Shown one piece after another: positions 26,001-38,700 of a DNA stretch of 64,000 nt. A program made the position numbers and the translations under genes. This stretch comes from Anseranas semipalmata (taxonomy: Eukaryota > Chordata > Aves > Anseriformes > Anseranatidae). The stretch lies in assembly GCA_013399115.1 (NCBI GenBank), contig VXAA01001233.1:1126468-1190467 (forward strand), in the 5' to 3' direction. Position 1 is the stretch's first letter; the number at the start of each line of letters is the position of its first letter. The notes beneath the pieces are model-generated. The model ran no database searches, was not told the origin of the DNA, and saw only the letters and a list, made by a program, of their open reading frames with translations.

Positions 26001-29000
26001 AAGGATATAATGCAAGCTAAACTTTCCTAATGTGTTCTTAAAAAATTTATGAGAGTTTAAAGTGTTCTGCCATTTGGTTATAAAAAGGTTTCCATAGAAA
26101 CTGTCATGCAACATGACTTTTTGCTATAAACACACTGAAGTGTCAAACTAACTTCTACGTGTTTATTCTGTTTTCATGTGGAGCAAAAAAAAAAAAACAC
26201 CATCCGCTTCCTGTTATCCAGGTTCCCTGGCTGAGTTAGAACAGTAACACGTTTTGGCTTGCTTGTAGAGATTTCCTCAGTTAAGCTGCAAATGAAATAA
26301 ACACACTTAGAGAGGTTAATATTATTTTGCAGGAATTAGATCGTCTAGTTTAATTACTCAGTATTTAATCTCTCCCACTTGCATGTGATTTACATACAGT
26401 ATACCAAGAGAACTGATATCAGAAGCAAATTAAATGTTGAAAACAGTCAAAAAGTTGGAAAACTGAAAATAAGTATACTAAAACTATCTGACCAAGTTCC
26501 CAGTTTCCTGCTGTTCTCGGTGCCAACCTATCTCAGTGTGTCTGATTTTATTACCTCTAGGTGTGGTGGAAGAGTTTTAAAATTAGAAAAATCCACCAAT
26601 GTTGACCAAACTGGAAATATTTAGCAGTCTAATCTAAGGCCAGCCCATTGTTCAACTGGTGTGATGCTGCCTGTACTTAAAGAGCAGAGACTGCCAGTTT
26701 TATAAGAACTTTTGTGTGGCATGGCAATACCTCTTTCTTCACATTTTTTTCATGCAGACATATTGCTTGTAAAAAGTGCTGGCTTGATGGTCTCGGAGGC
26801 TGAGGTTATTTGCTTTATCCGTGGAGCAGCTGTTGTACTCACACCCTCACATTTCGCTGCCAGGTGCAGGGTGGGGTAGAAAGGCTCCTGCACTATGCTT
26901 TTTGGCCAACAGTTTTCCTTCCTTGCTATCATTATTTTTGTTCCATTAGTGGTAACAACAGTGGAGACCAGTTGTTCAGGCAGTACTCCAAGAAGCTGGT
27001 GGCTTTGCCAGTGTCAACTATAAAAAATAAAACAAAACAAAACATAATGGTAACTGCTGTCTCCCAACTTCTTAGAGCAGCACTATCTACTGCTACCACT
27101 GATGAAACCAGCCCAGGAATAAAAACAGTAATTTTTTTTTCCACAGAACGTAGATGAGGCCATTATGATTTGTCTTTGAGCTGAAGGTAGAAATTCCAGA
27201 TGTAATGAATGTTCAGCCTGTCACCAAATTTGTGCTTCTCCGCTCAGGCTATTTACCAGTATTGCTAACTGGTATCAACTGTCACTTTCCGATGGGCATA
27301 AAATTGCTTTGCATTACAACAAAAGCCTTGGTTAAACAGAGTAGATCTGATTATCTGAAGGAAACTCTTCCTTTTGTACTTCGGATACTGTCTTTCCCCC
27401 TGAATATATTACTAGATCAACTATTCACTGAAAAATTCTTTGGAAGTTTGCAGAAGAGAGGTCGAAGAGATTAAACCTCTGCCTGGGACTCAGCAGGCAA
27501 TCAGTAAGTGCATGTTACAGTGTAGGCTGCTATGCAAAGTCAGTAAGTCACTTTGGGAAACCGCTGTTCACACAGTGTTAGATGTGCCCTAAATTCCTGC
27601 CAATTCAGGCTCCTTTGAGTTCCCAGGCAGAGGACCTGTGTACCCCAACCTCAAAAAGCACCATCCAAAGCAGGCAAATGGTGCAGGGGCAGGGAAGCAT
27701 CAGGCTCTTCTCCTGACAGCAGGCTCTTCTACTGGCAGCAATTCTGCGCAAGCACTGGCCAACATACCAGTTATGTTTGGCACTTTGCTAACAAGGCAGG
27801 GTTTGGAGGACTTCACTCTTGGACTTGAATGTCTGAATTCCACTGTAGCCTTGGCTTCAGAAACACAAGCCCTTCTGGGCCAAGGTCCTTCCGTGACTCA
27901 GTTCAAAGCACATAAAGGAAAGAAAATAATTACCTTTCATCATGGAGACATGCTGCAAATAAGTAATATGAAATACTCTGACATTTGTATTATTTTTTCA
28001 TAGTTAGGAAATTAGGATCAATGGCAAAGGGGACATTGTACAGAACAACCAACAGTTACCAAATTAACTGCTGTAGGAATTAATATTCCAAACATCACTG
28101 AATGACAAAAGAGATGAAAGTTTAGTGCAGGCTCCTTCGAAAATCCCAGCCATAGCTGGGATTCTTTTTTGGAAAACAAATGAAATGGGTACCTAAGAGC
28201 TACAAACACTGCAAACTAATCTTTACACTTGCATACAGCCTTTTGGATTACCTGCACTCTCAACTTGATCCAGGACTTTTGCATCGTATTTTCTCCCCTC
28301 TTCCATATTTGGTGCCAGCTTTGTAATGATTTCTACTCCAACGAATATACTTTCTCTCCCTATCACCATTTGTGGGTTACTTTACAGAATAAAGTCCTTG
28401 AAAGCTAGAGATCTCATTTTGACCAGTTATAGTCATAACTACTGCACATGTGAACATATGATGAATTCTCGTCTGTCTTCTCTCTCATTGCCAAGGGCAA
28501 GGGTAAAGATAATATTTCATGGTGTAAGTGGCCTTATAAAATGTTCATGGGCCAATTGTAACATACTCTTCTTTCCAAATAACATTTTTATCAAGGCAAT
28601 AATGTAAATAAATTAAAAAAAAGTCTCAATTCATTCAGAAGCCACATATTCTGAACACGTGAACAGCTTCTATCTCTACACAGTCTAGTTGGGTTCCGTG
28701 GATGGATGACCTGCTTGTTACATATAGGAAAAGTCAATACATTTCACAGTGCTCAAAAACGGAAAGCATTAAGTCTATTTAACACTAGTGAATGGAAACC
28801 AAAGGCAAAATCCATTGTAATCTTGGAAAAAAAAAAAACTTCAAAATAACTTCTTTTTCTGGAAGAATGAAAGAAAACATACAGGAAAATAAGACAATTA
28901 AGTTTCAGAAATGAAACAAGTGAAAAATTGATGGCCATGATATCTACCAGTTATAGGTAACGAAGATACAGGATACAAATCCAAGTCAGGCAAATAACTG

Positions 29001-31049
29001 CTCATTTATGATTTTGTTCCTCAGTCAACACAGTAAAATAATTATGGGGAGGGAAGGCCATGGCAGCAACACCTGCAATAAAACTGGTAGCGCTATCATG
29101 CAGCTTGTTAGAAACCTTGACTACGTCAAATGTTCCCTCCGTTATTTATCAGGTTTTGCTTTAAACGAACAGTAGTGTCTTTATCAGCATTAAATTCATT
29201 CCTGCTGGAACACGGTTAGCTGTCAGCATTTGAATTTGTGATTTGACACACCTCTTGTATTTTTTCCTTAAATAGAGCTTTGGATCTTCTCATTACTTCA
29301 AACGTAAGCAAGGTTGTCCAGATCCCATGAATCAGGAACAGTTTGTTTGTCCTAGAACAAAAGTGATGAAGCAACAATGAGATGCAGCTCATAAAAAAAT
29401 AAAAGCAAAATAAAAAGCAAGATAAAATCAAAGGGCTTTTGATTGCTTGGACTTTTTGATAACTGTTCAAAGAGCAACATTATATAGCACTTAGATATAT
29501 TTCTGGCAGGGCTGCAACAGACAGCACTGCACGCAGTTTCTGGCTGGCAAATACTTCTACCACCACCATCCAAATCTCTCCACTGAAACAGTATTTCAGT
29601 CAAGAAAGCAATTAAATTGGTTTTGCTTGTATTTTAAGAAAGGTATTTTGATCTATTGTCGTCTACACTGAATGTGCTTATTTTCATATTACTTTCTAAT
29701 ACATTTTGAACTACAATGATTTCTCACACTACAAAAAAAAATGGTACAGAATATGCCAGTGTGGCTGGGTATGGACATTGCAAGGTTAATAATGTATACA
29801 TACAATCTGTGGAGAATACTCGTTTAATTAGAGCGGAACTTAATGATTTGTTTTGCACTACAAATGTATTGTGGAAATGTCCACAACCTTACCTGGTTTA
29901 AATTAAAATTGGCACCAGAGCAGGCAGGCAAGTGCAGACATAGCCAAAGGTGCACTTTTTTTTAATTCTGTTAATACTATATCATATGCAAGGGAACAAT
30001 TCTAATGTTGCTTGCCCTAAAAAATTAAAACCGGGGAGCAAATACTTGATTTCAAGAACTTCCACTGCACAGTGAGATTCCTTCATATGGAGATGGACAA
30101 GATAAAATTTAAATTCTGCTTTACAAGTTGGTAACTTCCAGGGACACTTCTGTCATGTAGTAACAACTTTTGGCTGAATTCCTGTTTCTGTCACATTCAC
30201 AGAATCGATCAAATAAAGTCCTGGCAAGAACCTCAAATCTCATTTACCTCTGAACTTTAATGAAAACACCTTCATGAGTTCTGAAGGACTAGGCCATCAG
30301 CAAAGCATCTTGCCTGGTGTTTTGCACAAACTGCTACTAAACTTGCATATAGTTCAACAGTTTCCACACTGAAAGCTATTTTCCCTTCATGCTTAAAGAT
30401 TTTGCTTCTTGGCCGTGTATGTTTTTGTTTGGTCAAGCAGTGACATTAAGATAATGCATTTTCCTTTAAAGGCAAACCTGAAAAAACAACCAGTTCATGC
30501 ACTGCCCAACAGCCAGTGTTATTTTGGATTCAAAATTAGAGATTCTAGCAAGTTGGGTCTACAGACTGAACCATAAACTGTTACAGGATATCAGATTCAG
30601 CCCTTTGAAAACATAAAACAGTGCTTAATAGATTTGTACAGCTGTCTGGTCAGCAAGAACAAAATAAAACAAACAAAAAACAAACAAAAAAAACCACAAC
30701 CCACTCTTACACAAACACATCAGAATGACAAATCTAATCCAACTGAGTTTTCAGTAGCACATAAGAAAAAATAAATGATTAGCTTCGGTGAGCCTACAGA
30801 GTCACTGACCACTTCAGAGACGTTCATTTCCCAAACAATGACTGGCAGGCTAAAAAAGGAAAAAAATATACCGTTAAAACACATGTCAATACTGTGTCAT
30901 TTATATGTAAAGTTTAGATCTTTCAAGATAGTTGATAAAAACAAGAGGAACCTGATCAAATTCCTGCTACAGCACTCATTCAGCCAGAAAATTAAAGGAA
31001 ATTGAAACGGAATAATTTCAATCTAGCCAGTTATCCACAGAACTATACG
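20011..31049. other. intergenic region between CACHD1 and RAVER2
   Basis: About 11 kb of mainly AT-rich sequence with no recognised exon on either strand. Bases 20090-20300 are still fairly GC-rich and may belong to the RAVER2 upstream region. A T18 tract lies at 22041-22058. The longest plus-strand frames (22289-22672, 27638-28003) show no recognised domain. Confidence 0.7.
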
Positions 31050-32476
31050 TTATATACAGTTTATTTCACTAGAGATTTTAATTTTATACATAGTATAAAG
31101 GGGTATCCCGATATCACACATATAGTTATTTTACCGTACTGTTTAAGAACCAATTTTTTTTACATAATACAGTATTAAGTACCATATTAATTAAAACAAG
31201 TGATTTAAAAAAAACTACATATAAATGGATGTTTATCATATGCACAGTGCAAGAATGTTTTTATATCACTGTAATCACAAAATGTGAATCTAAAATACAA
31301 CACTGATTTAAAACTAATTTATAATTATGATGCCCTGTGTTGTAGACAGATTGATTAATCTTTGTTTGAATTACCAAGCAATGTTAAATTCCAGACAAAC
31401 AGCAGCAGCTTACAATTATGATTTCAAAAAGATACCTTCCACAGTAACCCAAGTTTTACAAAACACTGGTTAATCCCTACTTCAGATCTTGACAGTGTCC
31501 TAAAGAAACACAAAAATGGCACAGATTTCATTTGGAATTCTCTGGTAACCAATGCTAAATAAATCCTTTATTAATTCCAAAAAGGAAGCTTTTAAGGATG
31601 ATCAAAGAGGTTAAGATGGAGAGATTTATGGGCAGAATTCTCAGAATTTTAGTAACAAGGTACAGGATTTCTCCTCTGCAAATAGGAAGAAAATACTGTA
31701 ATGTAAATCAGGTTGTAAAATTTACAGAAAACAATTGTGGAGAAGAAAGCATTCATAATGTAAACACGTCAGAAACTACTTCTTCATTTTCCCTTTTGCA
31801 GAGTGGGGCAGTGGATGAATATCAGCTAATAAGAAACAGACGTCTTCCTCAGAAGAACCACTTCACCATCACAGAATATATGTGGTAGTTGTTGAAAATT
31901 ACTAACATGTTTTCTCCCCTCCCTCCCCCCAAAGTTTCAAGTTCAATAAATAGTAGAAAAATAATCCTTTACTTAAAAATCTTGAGATGCATTGTCCCAG
32001 GTTCCATACAGCAATTGTCTGAGCAATGAACTTTCTACAAGCAAAAAACTGCAGAGAACCCGACAGACTTCCTCCCCACCCCCTCTGTCTGGCACCTTTT
32101 TAGTCTTCAGCTGCACAGTTTTCTGCTCTTCCAGTTAAGGAAACCAAATCATCTCTGGCTCTTTTAAGCTCTCTCTTCTCTTGGCTCAGCATAACAGGGC
32201 TTCCAGAGCTTCAGCTGCTGTATAAACTTGCATCCCTGTTTTTGGAGGTCTAACGTGCCTCCTGCTCCATTTTATTAAATGTTATGGCAGGTCCATTCAT
32301 CAAGCACATTTCCCTTCCAGTTCTGAGCCAACCTTACATTTATAAAAATGTAAAGCTTTTACGCCTACCAGTTTACTCAGGAAGTTAGCTAAATTGTTCC
32401 TGGTAAAAAGCACAGAACAAAGCTGCCCATTGCTGCATGGATCATTGTTCACAAGTTTTGTTTCTTTTGTTGTTCA
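31050..32476 (-). other. CACHD1: probable CACHD1 3' UTR
   Basis: The stretch after the stop codon is AT-rich with no coding potential. AATAAA hexamers on the minus strand (TTTATT on the plus strand) occur at 32271-32276, 31567-31572 and 31060-31065, giving possible UTR lengths of roughly 0.2, 0.9 and 1.4 kb. Which one is used cannot be decided from sequence. The lower boundary given here follows the most distal of the three. Confidence 0.5.
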
Positions 32477-32715
32477 TTAGCATTCTGCATCCACAGTGTG
32501 TACCGTGACTGCAGCCTGTAAATGGTGGCTGTGGTGAAGAGTTGGGTGGTGCAACCGGTAGTGGTGAAACTTGTGACTCAGCAGGGCAGCTGTTTGAGGT
32601 GGTGTATCCAGGTCTAAGTCTTCATCATGGTTTCCAACATCAACACCAGCTGACAATGGATCGTTGTTGCATGGAGGATTTTCACTGTCTTCCTGAGGAC
32701 TCATAGTGCTGTAGC
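32477..32715 (-). CDS. CACHD1: CACHD1 terminal coding exon with stop codon
   Basis: 239 nt including the stop; acceptor ttctag. It encodes [18 protein letters not shown], then [20 protein letters not shown], the histidine-rich [15 protein letters not shown] and the terminal [10 protein letters not shown]. The C-terminus agrees with the known family end, so the gene is complete at its 3' side. Confidence 0.97.
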
Positions 32716-35700
32716 CTAGAAAATAAAACAGCAGGACTAAGAATTAAAAGCAAGACTAAAAGGTCAACATCCACAGTGCTGACTGCCACATCCTGCATGG
32801 GATCAGACGCAGCTGGTGCTTTATAGAAAATAAACAAGTAGCTGCTTTAATTAAAAGAAAAAAAAAAAAACCAACTACCTTCTGTAATTTCAAAATAGAT
32901 CCCTTTTCCTGTTACCATCTTTGTTTATAAACTTTGGAACTTATCTGTACAACACCTAGGAGCAAAACCAATTATGCATTCAACAGTTTTTATGGCAGAA
33001 TTGCTAGCACTGCTTTTAAAAACAAAACATAGTAGAAGGGGGTTGTTTTTGGGGGGTGGGGTGGACTGGGGATGGTATCTTTTAAGATATTACTTGGATT
33101 TTACAAACAGACAAGAAATAAGTGGGTTCCACTACCACTACCTCTGTTCCTATCAAACTGTATCTTTTCTAGTAAGGACCACTGGCTAGTGTGTCTGGAA
33201 GTAGCAAAACTTACATCATCTTGTTATATTATATATAGTCACAACATTGTATTTTTAAAAGTGAAAGAACACTTTTCACCTGATAGGGGTCTATTTGCAA
33301 AAACCAAGCATATGTTTTCAATGCTGGTGAGCTTTCCATACAGTTAAAGAAATCTATTGAATCCACATGGAAGTGTTTCACACAGTTCCATTAAGCCAAT
33401 AGTACTGACTCTTCCAGTTAAGCATACACACACATAGCATAATTAACTTGAGGCTCTCCCTTGGCTAAAGTATCTGCTACCGAAGTCTGAGAAGTTAAAA
33501 AAAACCAAAACAAAACAGATCAGCCATCTTTGTGAGTAATGAGACATTGCATTCACAGGGTTATCCTAAGGAAATTACTTCACTAGAAAGTTAGCAAACA
33601 GCTAGCTGTTGCAAGACAAGATCGTGCTTTCTCAGTGAGGAAACCATCTTGTAACAGGTCCCTTGGAGATTTTCTGTCCCTTTCTTCTGAAGCAGGTGCT
33701 AGTAATTACTATGAGATTTGGCTTTACCACTGAAACCAGCTGTTACCACTCAAAACCTGTTTGCAGTGTCCTGAACAAAAACACCTCAGTATTTCTAAAT
33801 GCAGAAATGCAAGCAAAAGTTTAAAGAAAAAAAAAGATCTTACTATAATGGGAATAATAATCCTTCTGAGAAAACTTTGGCTAAGAGCTGAAAAATCACT
33901 AGTGCTTCTGAGTGTCTCAGTGTGTCTGGTTTTCAGCTTGAGACACCTAGAAGCTGCATGTTAGAAATATCAGGCTAAGCACCCAATGTTGGTTCTCACT
34001 TTCCATGGTCTGAGTCATGGTTTCTAGCTGGCAGAGAAGAATTGGGGAAGAAGACTGTGCAGCCCTCCGAAGATGATGAAATTACAGAGACTAAAAATAG
34101 AAGTGCACATTTCAAAGACAGGTAGACAGTAACCCCGCTAACCCTCACGTGTTAACTAGAAAGATGGCATGGATTTGCTAGGACTACAAGAAATGGAGCA
34201 AAAGGAGCATTAGTCTAACAAATCTGTCTCAGCACAGGTAATCTGACCCCAAATCCAGGATAATGCCTCCTAGAGCAAGATTGTCTCTCAGACATCTGTT
34301 CATTCACATTGCAAGGTTTTGGTCTTGAGATTTCCTGTCCCTCAGTAATTCCATTAGCGCAACCACCGTCTTAATAATTGAACGGGTCTTCTATAAAATA
34401 GACAGCCACTATGACATGTTATTGTCTGTGGCAGACTGCCTTGTTTAACCTTCTCTTAACCTATATTAAGCCCTCCTCATGAGTCAACAGCATGACACCC
34501 CTCTACCTGCTTTTAAGACTTAAATAGTCTCAGGGCATGAGAGATGTATTAAAATTCTCTGAACCTAAACAGTTATGTATGTGCGTGGGGGGGTGGTGTG
34601 AGCAAACACACAAGGTTGAACACCCTTCACTGCTATACATGTACACAGTTAATGTTGATTGTTATTTGCTTAACGGTGACATAAGATGCCCTCTGTGGTG
34701 ATGGTATTGACTGAATGTGCAACAGAAAGGCTAAGGAGGCACCTGAGTCACTGACCTCTAATCCATGCTTGCTTTACCCTAGCAAATGCAGGCATCCAGC
34801 ACGTTGCGAGAATTTTATGAAAGATGTGCATGTCCCATCAAAGACAAAAAGCAGCAGAGATGCTGACTTGATTGCAGGGGATTTGCTTTCTCTCATTGAG
34901 TAGGAGAGGTTTATTATCTCAACTGAACATCTAGATTGTTAGGGTTGGCAGTGGAAAACCAGTGTGGTAAATGTAGTAATATTTTTGTCAGTCTGAATTC
35001 TGGTCTCCCAGTGAAGCTAGCAGAACCCAAGAATCAGACAGGGAGAGCACAGCATTTAACTGCTGTTACACTACCGCTCTGACAAAAACAGCTCCTTCGC
35101 TGGACAGTATCATTTGCTGAAGGGTGTCAAAACTGTTTAACTGTGAAGCAATAAGGTGCAAAGGTCTTTTTTTTTTTTTGGCAGCCTTATCTGCAACGTG
35201 CTAGACATCTGAGTAACGACAATTATTAACCTGTAATTAGGATGGTGATTTTAAGGTCTTACCATGATCGCTCTCTGTTCCCGATCGACCCCAATATCGG
35301 CGTCTGCGTTCTGGACTGTGGGCGTGCCGCTCTATTACCGCTGCTATGAATCGAGTGTTACTGACTAGGGGAGAAAAAGAAACAGAACAGTTTTAAAGAA
35401 AGTGCTTTTACCGAATTTTATCAGTGGGACAAATCAGGTACAGCGAAATAGGCTTTCTGCAAACTAATTCTGCTCAAATACTGCTATTAAGACTGTCAAG
35501 TGACAGAGGAGTAGGAGTAAAGAGATGGTATCTAAATGTATGGTATCTAAATTCAAACTCATCTACCTCATCCACTTGAATTAAAGAATTGAGAGTATTA
35601 CTCTATCCATGCTAAAGAAACCATGGCAGCACTGAAATCCCACTCAAACTGGAACTAAAAAGGACTTGGAAAAGCAGTAAATGCAAACCATGAAACTCAG

Positions 35701-38700
35701 ATATGCTTATTTTTTCAATCTATAAATGTTGACACAGTTTCAAATCTTGGGATTTGGTTTTAGTTCTGTTTTAGTGAGGGATCAGAGGCAGGGATCTGGT
35801 CTGAATCTGGAGCTCTCCCAGAATTTAGGTACATCTGTGACATTTTACAATACAGCAGTATTACATGTAAAGTGCCATTTTTACTGACTGACAGAAGAAC
35901 GAGCACCCCAAATCAATGCAAGTAAGATTTACTGACACATTTGTGGAAAGTACATGCTAGACTTGGCCTCTCTTTTCCAAGGCTGAACAAAGGTAGCAGC
36001 TCCGCATACCGTATATTGTCACAATTAGAATTTCTAAGCTGTAGCACAGCTGCTGCTGGAAGTGGTCATGAGGGGGGTATAAGAGACAAACCTCCTCCAC
36101 ACAGAATCGAGATTAGAGTCTTTTAAAAATAAGAAATGCAATTTTTCAGCATGAGACTGAAGGTGCACTGGAAGTTACAATTTAAGTTAAAACATTGTCC
36201 AGTCATTTTCTACCACTCATCAGCACAGGGCTTCCTCTTTTTTTTTTTTTAAATTCTAGCTTATTAAGAAAACAAATTGTTCATTTACTTTTAATCTAAT
36301 ATTTTTGACAGTGAAGTGATTTAGTACTTACTGATTCCTCTGTCTTCATGGCTGTCATCATCTCTCTCGTCCCTATCATTTTCCAGGTTCGACATACGCA
36401 CTGACATTTCTACACACCATTACAAACAGAAAAATGCAACTGTTAAGAGAAAAATTTTGGATCAACTTACTAATGGCTGTCACCCTGGTAATATAGTGGA
36501 AGCACTTTGTATTACTGTGTGAAGAGATGCAGTCTGAGCTTAGTGTGCTTCATTTCCAAGATAGATGGGGCATAGGGATACTATGAAAATGATACACCCC
36601 ATATCCCTGGACAGAACAGGCTTTAAAGCTTTAAAGAAAGTGAACTGATTCAAAATACAGACAGGGTAATCAAATATAAAGGTAATTAGCACCGATCACA
36701 CTGCCCCCTCTGTAACTTTCTACCATCACTTCTCGATGACATTTCTCCCAAACACAGTTTTGTCTCTCATACTTCAGAGTTTCTGTCACAAAAACATCCT
36801 CTCATTGCAAGCTTTTAAGGGCTCCCTGATTCCAGAAAGGCTTCTATGTCCTGCCCAGGTAACCACAGAAGAAAGGATTTTGCTCTCTTTTGCCTTTTTG
36901 ATGTCTGTGATCCCAAGAACATCACATGGAACAGAAGCAGGGATACAAGTATAAAACAGACATGTCCCAAAGAGCCCAAGCAGAAGGGGTGTAAGAACTG
37001 TAATACTCCCCAAATCATCACTCCTGGGCAGAAATAAACATATATGACCAGCATACTATGACAAGGCCCCCAAAGCTGTGAACGTGGGCTTATCGTTTTA
37101 GCTCTGGAAAAATCATAACTTCAGCTTCCTGATAGGAAATGCTTTTGAGTTTTCTGGGCAGACTTTCCTCTGGAGGCAGCAGGTTGGACTGCACCCAGAA
37201 GAGGGCAGCAATACACAAGCACCCCTGACGTGACCTTTTACAGAGGCTGGTAACAGAGAAAAAATAAAATGAAATAAAATGGGGTGAAGTGTTGAGGGGA
37301 GAGAAACAAAACCAAGGAAGGAGTTTTTTTTCCTGTGTGTTTTTTTGTTTTTAGTTTTTAATTCCCATGACTACTACTTCTCTCAACGGTTATCAGCTCA
37401 CCCTGTGCAGCCAAAGGTGACATGTGCTGATGACTCCTCCGATGTATCTGGTGGCGATACGCGTATACTGCTAGGACAAGCACCATAATGCAGCCCATAA
37501 TGCCTCCAGCCACTGGGCCGACTGGTGCACTTTTTATCATGTTCAGGGTGATTACCTCATCTCCTAAATCAAAAGGAACAAAACAGAGGGGGAAAAAAAA
37601 ACATGATTGCTCTGCAGAAAGATTTAAATCAACATCTCTAATGACTAGAGAACACTTTGAAGGCTTTCTAGGTATGCAACTGCACACACAGCAGAGCACA
37701 CTTTAAATAGGAGAAGAAATTCAGAGAGAGCACATCATAAGGTTATGAATGTGCAAAGTACACTCAGTTACACATCACGACTTTCAAAAATATAAGGTCC
37801 AGAACGGTCCTGATACCACTTTTTACTGCCTGATGTACTATTTTATGCTAATTTACCACTAGCATAGAAGATGAACTTGAAGCGTGCTCTGACATTGAAA
37901 GTGTGCATTACTGAATACAAAGAGTTAACGTAGCATCTGTTCAGGAAGGCAGAGTTACCTATTGCTCCCAAGTCATCCACATACGGGCTCTTTGCTCCCA
38001 CAATGCCACCGAAGCATTCCTTCTGTGGGGCACAATAGGACTTATCGAGATGGGTCTTCCCATCACTGTCTACCATACACCACTCACAGTCCAAGACACC
38101 AAAGCAATCCCTGAAAATTAAGAACAAAAGACAACCACATTTACTGCCAAGCCCAGAACTTTTCATTTGACATAGCTCAGTCTATTTTGGAATCAGGAGA
38201 CAAAGGGAGGCCAAAGTCATCCTTAACTCCTAACATTATGTAACGTTTGGCCACAAAAACTTCTTACTAAAATGCTCAGGTACCACAAAATAAGTTATAC
38301 AGGGGAGCTGCACCCTGAGCACGCATTTTCCAAGCCTGTTTGTTTTGTGTGTCTTTTTTTCCTCCCTCCCTCACACTGAGCAAAGGGAGAACTTCCTATT
38401 TTTAACTCCTCCAATAAGACATTCCTCAGCATAGTGAGGTCTGACTACAGTTCCACCCCTTTCTGCAATCCTCTGGAAGATGGAAGAAAGGATTTGGAAA
38501 AGTCTGGTCAGAGCACGATGTGTTCTAGCAATCTCAGTTCCCTAGAGACCACTCATATCTGGCAAAAACTAAATAAGCCCTCAAGCTTCTCTACATAATG
38601 CCCGGAGTAGAACAGAGACACAGGAAGCTGACAGGCAGCTAACATCGTTAGTGTGCTCCAAAGTCACCACTGTTAAAGTACTGTCTCATTTCTGTGAACA

